Shown: positions 7,801-13,377 of the stretch, in pieces
How positions within the stretch are numbered: the first letter of the stretch is position 1
How the letters are laid out: each line of letters opens with the position of its first letter
Source of the DNA: Gammaproteobacteria bacterium
GTDB taxonomy: Bacteria; Pseudomonadota; Gammaproteobacteria; Acidithiobacillales; Acidithiobacillaceae
Length of the DNA: 13,377 nucleotides
Reading direction: 5' to 3'
NCBI GenBank assembly: GCA_023381645.1
Contig: JAMCRJ010000057.1
Coordinates: 1 to 13,377, forward strand
Position numbers and translations under genes: made by a program
The notes under the pieces: generated by a model
What the model saw: the letters and a program-made list of their open reading frames with translations, nothing else
The model's database searches: none
Told to the model about the DNA's origin: nothing

Positions 7801-9276
7801 TCAGGGCGCGCCGGATTCGCTCAGGGAAAGCGCTTCCATGTCCAGATGAACATCATACCCCCAGAGGGCGTGAATCAAATGGAGGGTCTTTTGGGCTTCA
7901 TCCTGATCGAGGGGCTGAGAATCCATCTGCCGTAGACGCAGATGACGGTCCCCCCAGCGATCCACGGACACGATCTGAATGTCCGGCGGGCGGGTGCTTT
8001 CAGCGATTTGTCGGGCAAAAGCCTGGCGTAGATACTGATAGCCCGAGTCATCATGGATGGCGCTGACCAGGTACTCCGTAGCGTCTGGGTCGTTGCTCAG
8101 GGCAAAGAGGTGCAGGTCGCGCATGACCTTGGGCGAGAGGTATTGCAGGACAAAGCTTTCGTCACGGAATTCGCGCATGGCGAAGTGAATCTGCTTGCGC
8201 CAGTCGGGGTCTCCGGCAAAGGAAAACCAGCGGCGGTCTTCGTCCGTGGGCGCGAGACAAATCCGCTTGATGTCCTGGAACACGGCAAAACCCAGGGCAT
8301 AGGGGTTGATTCCGCTGTAGCGCGGATCATCGAAGTCCGGCTGGAAGGTGACGGCGGTGTGGCTGGCGTAAAACTCCAGCAGGGTGCCGTCGGTAATCAG
8401 CCCCCGGGCATGCAGGCTGTGCAGGATATGGTAATGCACGAAGCACGCGAAGCCCTCGTTCATGATCTTGGTCTGTCCCTGGGGATAGAGATACTGGGCG
8501 ATCTTGCGCACGATACGCAGTATTTCCCGCTTCCAGCCCTCCAGGTGTGGGGCGTTTTTTTCGATGAAATAGAGCAGGTTTTCCTGGGGGGCTGGCGGGA
8601 ATACGTTGGAATCAACGGGCTGGCTGGTGTCATGCGGAGGCAGGGTGCGCCATATTTCCAAGAGCTGCTGCTGCAGGTAGCGTTCACGTTCTTCGCGGCG
8701 TTGCTCTTCCTCGCGGGCCGAGAGCTGGCGCGGGCGGCGGGCGCGATCCACGCCGTTGCGGCTGATGGCATGGGCTGCATCCAATACGTCGGTTACCGCC
8801 TCGATCCCGTAGCGTTCCTCGCAGTGGGCGATGTAGCGCTGGGCGAACGCCAGATAATCCAGAATGCCCTCCGCATCCGTCCATTGCCGGAAAAAGACGT
8901 TGTTCTTGAAAAAGGCGTTATGCCCATAAGCCGCATGGGCGATCACCAGAGTCTGCATGGTCATGGTGTTTTCTTCCATGAGGTAGCTGATGCAGGGATT
9001 GCTGTTGATCACCAGTTCATACGCCAGACCCATTTCGCCGCGACGGTACTGCCCGGACTCGATGGCACGCTGCTTGCCGAAAGACCAGTGGGCGTAATAA
9101 ACCGGAAGCCCGATGGAGGCATAGGCATCGAGCATCTGCTCGGCGCTGATGATCTCCAACTGGTTGGGATAGGTGTCGAGCTGAAGTTCATCTGCGGCGA
9201 TGGCCGCAATTTCTTCGGTGACCGCATCGATCCGCGCGAAGGTCCAGTCGTTGTCGGTAAAGAGGAACCTAGACAT
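7801..9276 (-). CDS. spoVR: SpoVR/YcgB family protein
   Basis: A 491-aa cytoplasmic protein, near the 510 aa of E. coli YcgB, recognised along its whole length. Family blocks include DTYPNQLEIISAEQMLDAY, PVYYAHWSFGKQ, ELVINSNPCISYLMEEN, AHAAYGHNAFFKNN and the HYHILH region. The biochemical role is unknown. The name comes from a Bacillus sporulation phenotype, but in non-sporulating bacteria it travels with PrkA and YeaH, as here. The start at 9276 is chosen over the longer frame to 9405: it has GAGGAG about 10 bases upstream and begins at the family N-terminus (MSRFLFTDNDW). It overlaps the yeaH stop by 8 bases, indicating translational coupling. No clear intrinsic terminator follows; the 180-base gap to the porin holds the NtrC and sigma-54 sites. 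Confidence 0.93.
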   Translation of the reverse strand: MSRFLFTDNDWTFARIDAVTEEIAAIAADELQLDTYPNQLEIISAEQMLDAYASIGLPVYYAHWSFGKQRAIESGQYRRGEMGLAYELVINSNPCISYLMEENTMTMQTLVIAHAAYGHNAFFKNNVFFRQWTDAEGILDYLAFAQRYIAHCEERYGIEAVTDVLDAAHAISRNGVDRARRPRQLSAREEEQRREERERYLQQQLLEIWRTLPPHDTSQPVDSNVFPPAPQENLLYFIEKNAPHLEGWKREILRIVRKIAQYLYPQGQTKIMNEGFACFVHYHILHSLHARGLITDGTLLEFYASHTAVTFQPDFDDPRYSGINPYALGFAVFQDIKRICLAPTDEDRRWFSFAGDPDWRKQIHFAMREFRDESFVLQYLSPKVMRDLHLFALSNDPDATEYLVSAIHDDSGYQYLRQAFARQIAESTRPPDIQIVSVDRWGDRHLRLRQMDSQPLDQDEAQKTLHLIHALWGYDVHLDMEALSLSESGAP

Positions 9277-10573
9277 GGCTTGGCGTCTCCTCAGTGGCAA
9301 AGAGTGTCCGGAACATCGGGTAGATATCCTCGCGCTCGCTGGCGCGGGCGGTGACCAGCTCCGGGAAGTCCTGGGCAATGGCATCGTAGAGTCGCAGAAG
9401 ATCACTCTCGCTGTCCCGGTTGACCTCCAGATAGAAGAGGTTGCGCAGGCGCGGCAGCAGGTTCAGGAGGCGCTCTTCCACCACGGCGTTGTCGGCAAAA
9501 TAATTGTCACCGTCGGACACCTGTGCCAGGTAGACATTCCATCGATCCGGGGGGAAGCGTTGTCGCATGATTTCTTCACTCAGGATGATGGCCGGAGAGA
9601 CCAGCGTCCCACCTCCCTCGCGGGCGCCGAAAAAGGCCTGTTCGCTGCACTCCGAGGCGGTGCTGTGGTGCTTGATGAACACCATCTGCACGGCCTGATA
9701 GTGCCGGTGCAGGAACAGATACAGCAGCAGAAAGAAGCGCTTGGCCAGGTCCTTTTCCTTTTCACCCATACTGCCCGAAACGTCCATGACGCAGAACATC
9801 ACCGCGTTGGTAATGGGGTGGGGTTGCTGGTCGATATGGGCGAAGCGCAGGTCGGCCTCGTCGATGAATGGAATCGCTTTGATTTTGCGCTCCAACGCGT
9901 CGATCTGATGATTCAGTTCACTGAGACGCTCCTGCTCTACGGAGACATCCTGCTTCTGTGCCAGACGGCCTTGAATCTCCTCCTGCAGGACGTTGCGAGC
10001 ATCCAGCAGATCCTGCAATTCCCGGCGTTTTCCGGCACGCAAGGCCAGCCGGCGGGCACGGGCGGCACGCATGGTGCGGCCGACGTGCATGCGGGAGGGG
10101 CTGCCGTCCTTGATGAAACCCGCCCGCCGCCATTGATCGGCCTGGATATCCCCCTGCGCCATTTTACGCAGATTGGGTAACGCCAGTCCGTCGAAGAGCA
10201 GGTCCAGAAACTCGTCGGCGGAGAGGACGATGGCGACTTCGTCTTCTCCCAGACCGTCCGGAGCCCCCGCCCGACCCTTGCCGGAACCGCCTCCCTCGGG
10301 CTTGTTGATTTCGTCGCCACGCTGATATTCCTTGTTACCGGGTAGCACCCGCTCCCAGGAGGTATCGCTGAGGTCGCGGCGAAAGCTGGGTTCATGGAGA
10401 TCGCGGGTGGGGATGGAAACGGGTTGGTCGGTATTGGCCAGATCCTCAATGGAGCCGGAGCGGGCCATTTTTTCGACGGCGACCTTGAGTCGGGCGCGGA
10501 CACGTCTTTGCAGGCGGTCCTGATTGGCCGTGGATCGGGTTCCGGAACTGCGCCGGTCGATGATCATGCTCAT
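9269..10573 (-). CDS. yeaH: YeaH/DUF444 protein with VWA-like fold
   Basis: A 434-aa cytoplasmic protein of the DUF444 family (PF04285), close to E. coli YeaH (427 aa). The N-terminus starts MSMIIDRRSSGTRSTANQDR, typical of the family. The middle has a Gly-rich linker (about 94-106) and a charged helical, possibly coiled-coil segment (168-235). A VWA-like domain follows with MIDAS motif DVSGSMG (Asp264, Ser266, Ser268), Thr323 and Asp354 (SDGDN) as likely metal ligands. Exact activity is unknown; in E. coli it is co-expressed with the YeaG kinase under nitrogen starvation. AGGGAG is 6 bases before the ATG. It overlaps spoVR by 8 bases. Unlike in E. coli, an amtB gene separates it from prkA, 101 bases upstream. 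A CATAAT element (10606-10611, minus strand) could be a local -10 box. Confidence 0.93.
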   Translation of the reverse strand: MSMIIDRRSSGTRSTANQDRLQRRVRARLKVAVEKMARSGSIEDLANTDQPVSIPTRDLHEPSFRRDLSDTSWERVLPGNKEYQRGDEINKPEGGGSGKGRAGAPDGLGEDEVAIVLSADEFLDLLFDGLALPNLRKMAQGDIQADQWRRAGFIKDGSPSRMHVGRTMRAARARRLALRAGKRRELQDLLDARNVLQEEIQGRLAQKQDVSVEQERLSELNHQIDALERKIKAIPFIDEADLRFAHIDQQPHPITNAVMFCVMDVSGSMGEKEKDLAKRFFLLLYLFLHRHYQAVQMVFIKHHSTASECSEQAFFGAREGGGTLVSPAIILSEEIMRQRFPPDRWNVYLAQVSDGDNYFADNAVVEERLLNLLPRLRNLFYLEVNRDSESDLLRLYDAIAQDFPELVTARASEREDIYPMFRTLFATEETPSHV

Positions 10574-10634
10574 GGCAGACTCCCTGGTGGCGACGCCTCA
10601 CCCTCATTATGACCTAAAATGGGGCGGATGGTTG

Positions 10635-10664
10635 CGGTGGACCTCCCCCATGGATGGTCCACCG
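10635..10664 (-). terminator. 9-bp stem-loop between amtB2 and yeaH
   Basis: Arms 10635-10643 and 10656-10664 are perfectly complementary (CGGTGGACC and its complement) around a 12-base loop, 10 bases after the amtB2 stop. No T-run follows directly on the minus strand, so it may be an attenuator or processing site rather than a full terminator. It decides whether yeaH-spoVR share the amtB2 transcript. Confidence 0.5.
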
Positions 10665-10674
10665 GGAACGCGGT

Positions 10675-11991
<1,317 letters not shown>

Positions 11992-12053
11992 CTTGTCGCT
12001 CCTTTTTTGACCGTTATGGGGCCGTTCGCCCCGTGGTTGCTCAGATAGCGTCA

Positions 12054-12069
12054 AGCAATAAGTGTGCAA
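12054..12069 (-). promoter_or_regulatory. Candidate sigma-54 promoter of amtB2 (degenerate -24)
   Basis: Minus strand TTGCAC, 5 bases, TTGCT fits TGGCAC-N5-TTGCW except that the first G of the -24 GG is T. The -24 G (12067) and -12 C (12055) are kept at exact spacing. The predicted start near 12043 gives a leader of about 52 bases before the ATG at 11991. Confidence 0.6.
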
Positions 12070-12131
12070 GCCAGGCAGGCTAAGGGAAAATAAGGGCTTG
12101 TGGATCGTGACAGGAGAGCGGGAATGCCGAA

Positions 12132-12148
12132 CGCACCAAAATGGTGCG
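12132..12148. promoter_or_regulatory. NtrC-type palindromic enhancer site of amtB2
   Basis: CGCACCA-AAA-TGGTGCG is a perfect 7-base-arm palindrome, 17 bases long, matching the NtrC pattern TGCAC-N7-GTGCA except for the two outermost bases. Its centre at 12140 is about -97 from the predicted sigma-54 start, almost the same distance as the proximal site at the porin promoter. Confidence 0.72.
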
Positions 12149-12188
12149 CTCTATCTGCGGCGCGACGGTGGAGCCGGTCCTCCCGGTC

Positions 12189-12211
12189 AAAAAAAGCCCG
12201 CGGGTGCGGGC
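12189..12211 (-). terminator. Rho-independent terminator of prkA
   Basis: On the minus strand GCCCGC-ACCC-GCGGGC (12211 down to 12196) is followed by seven T (12195-12189), a textbook intrinsic terminator about 60 bases after the prkA stop. It separates prkA transcription from the amtB2 promoter region. Confidence 0.88.
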
Positions 12212-12271
12212 AGGATATCGGGAGAGGTCGAAGCGCGGGCCGTTGACCCTCTTTGCGATGGCACGGGGCCT

Positions 12272-13377
12272 CTAATGATGCTTGCGATAACGCATATACC
12301 AATCCACCAGCAGGCGTACCTGCTTTTCGGTGTAGCCCTTGGAAGTCATGCGTGCGACAAAGTCCTGATGTTTGCGTTCGTCATCCGAGGAGCTCTTCTT
12401 GCCGAAGGAAATCACCGGTAGCAGATCCTCGGTATTGGCAAACATCTTCTTCTCGATGACCGCGCGCAGCTTCTCATAACTGGTCCAGGCCGGGCTGACG
12501 CCGTCGTTGGATGCCTTGACCCGCAGCACGAAGTTCACTACTTCGTTGCGGAAATCCTTGGGGTTGGCGATGCCCGCCGGTTTCTCGATTTTTTCCAGTT
12601 CTTCGTTGAGCAGGCTGCGGTCCATGAGTTGCCCGGTATCGGGGTCACGGAATTCCGTATCCTGCAGCCAGAAATCGGCGTACTGGATGTAGCGGTCAAA
12701 GAGATTCTGGCCGTAATCGCCATAGCTCTCCAGATAGGCCTTCTGAATTTCCAGGCCGAGGAACTCGGCATAACGGGGAGCCAATTCGGTCTTGAGGAAG
12801 GCGAGATAGCGGGACTCCAGTTCTGCCGGAAACTGTTCGGCACGGATCTGTGTTTCCAGCACATGCAGGAGGTGTACCGGGTTGGCCGCTATCTCGTCGC
12901 TGTCAAAGTTGAAGGTGCGTGACAGGATTTTGTAAGCGAAGCGCGTGGAAATGCCGTCCATGCCCTCGTCCACGCCGGACGCATCACGATATTCCTGCAG
13001 GCTTTTGGCCTTGGGGTCCTTATCTTTGAGGGACTTGCCATCGTAGACCTCCATCTTGGACCACAGACTGCTGTTGCCGGTCTCCTTGAGACGACTGAGG
13101 ACGGAGAAACGGGCCAGCATGTCCATGGTATCGGGAGCACAGGGGGCGGTGTTGAGGGCGCTGCTTTCGAGGAGCTTGTGGTAGATCTGCGTCTCCTCGG
13201 TGACGCGCAGGCAATAGGGCACCTTGACGATATAGACGCGGTCGAGGAACGCCTCGTTGCGCTTGTTATTGCGGAAGGCGGACCATTCCGATTCATTGCT
13301 GTGGGCCAGGATGATGCCCTGGAAGGGCATGGCGCCGAAACCTTCGGTACCGTTATAGGTGCCCTCCTGGGTGGCCG
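12272..13377 (-). CDS. prkA: PrkA/YeaG serine protein kinase, 3' part (5' end outside window)
   Basis: The C-terminal 368 codons of a PrkA-family protein (E. coli YeaG, 644 aa); the frame stays open to the window edge, so the gene is cut by the window and not broken. The first visible residues include TQEGTYNGTEGFGAMPF and IILAHSNESEW, the end of the AAA-like ATPase domain with a sensor-type Asn. NEAFLDRVYIVKVPYCLR follows. The rest is the PrkA C-terminal kinase domain, ending LLVDWYMRYRKHH. The Walker A motif is not in the window. PrkA/YeaG is a cytoplasmic Ser/Thr kinase; in E. coli it supports survival under sustained nitrogen starvation together with YeaH. A strong intrinsic terminator follows at 12189-12211. 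The ATG at 13330 is internal, not a start. Confidence 0.96.
   Translation of the reverse strand, partial: ATQEGTYNGTEGFGAMPFQGIILAHSNESEWSAFRNNKRNEAFLDRVYIVKVPYCLRVTEETQIYHKLLESSALNTAPCAPDTMDMLARFSVLSRLKETGNSSLWSKMEVYDGKSLKDKDPKAKSLQEYRDASGVDEGMDGISTRFAYKILSRTFNFDSDEIAANPVHLLHVLETQIRAEQFPAELESRYLAFLKTELAPRYAEFLGLEIQKAYLESYGDYGQNLFDRYIQYADFWLQDTEFRDPDTGQLMDRSLLNEELEKIEKPAGIANPKDFRNEVVNFVLRVKASNDGVSPAWTSYEKLRAVIEKKMFANTEDLLPVISFGKKSSSDDERKHQDFVARMTSKGYTEKQVRLLVDWYMRYRKHH

Noticed and set aside
8053..9354. 433-codon open frame on the plus strand opposite spoVR
   Set aside because: It is antisense to a clearly conserved protein, has no family motifs or ribosome site I can recognise, and is expected from high-GC codon use.
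11992..12069. TTG-initiated N-terminal extension of amtB2
   Set aside because: It would lack a fitting ribosome site, cover the sigma-54-like promoter and place 26 polar residues before the signal peptide; ATG 11991 has AAGGAG at ideal spacing.

Overview
The window looks like chromosomal DNA of a moderately high-GC proteobacterium. Gene content and protein style (canonical GlnK and AmtB, RlpA with a SPOR-like tail, a Kch-type channel, a PrkA/YeaH/SpoVR set) fit a gamma-proteobacterial or Acidithiobacillia-like genome. The genus is a guess from memory, not something the sequence proves. I see no tRNA, rRNA, insertion sequence, integrase or CRISPR array, and almost every base lies in or next to a convincing gene.

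Layout. Positions 37-1589 (+): a Kch-type potassium channel translationally overlapped by a small Imm_superinfect-like membrane protein. Positions 1570-3879: three envelope lipoproteins, namely RlpA (-), a glycine-zipper lipoprotein (-) and a DUF3568-like lipoprotein (+). Positions 3884-7619 (-), transcribed right to left: outer-membrane porin, glnK, amtB (copy 1), then a class I glutamine amidotransferase. Positions 7801-13377 (-): spoVR, yeaH, a second amtB, and the 3' two-thirds or less of prkA (cut by the window edge).

The main finding is regulatory. Upstream of the porin-glnK-amtB1 genes there is an excellent sigma-54 -24/-12 promoter (7660-7675) with two NtrC-type 17-bp sites centred near -96 and -116. 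Upstream of amtB2 there is a perfect-armed NtrC-type palindrome (12132-12148), centred near -97 relative to a slightly degenerate sigma-54 element (12054-12069). Both ammonium transporters therefore look like NtrC/sigma-54 targets with nearly the same promoter geometry.

amtB2 sits inside the usually contiguous prkA-yeaH-spoVR set. In E. coli yeaGH belongs to the nitrogen-starvation response. I infer that the 3.9-13.4 kb region is a nitrogen-limitation island. It would join ammonium entry (porin, two AmtB), its PII control (GlnK), a glutamine-using enzyme and a starvation kinase module. Other points of interest are an RlpA that lacks most of the residues tied to lytic transglycosylase activity, an AmtB1 with Asp at the Ser219 position, and a lipoprotein with a doubled CPxGYxCxP motif.
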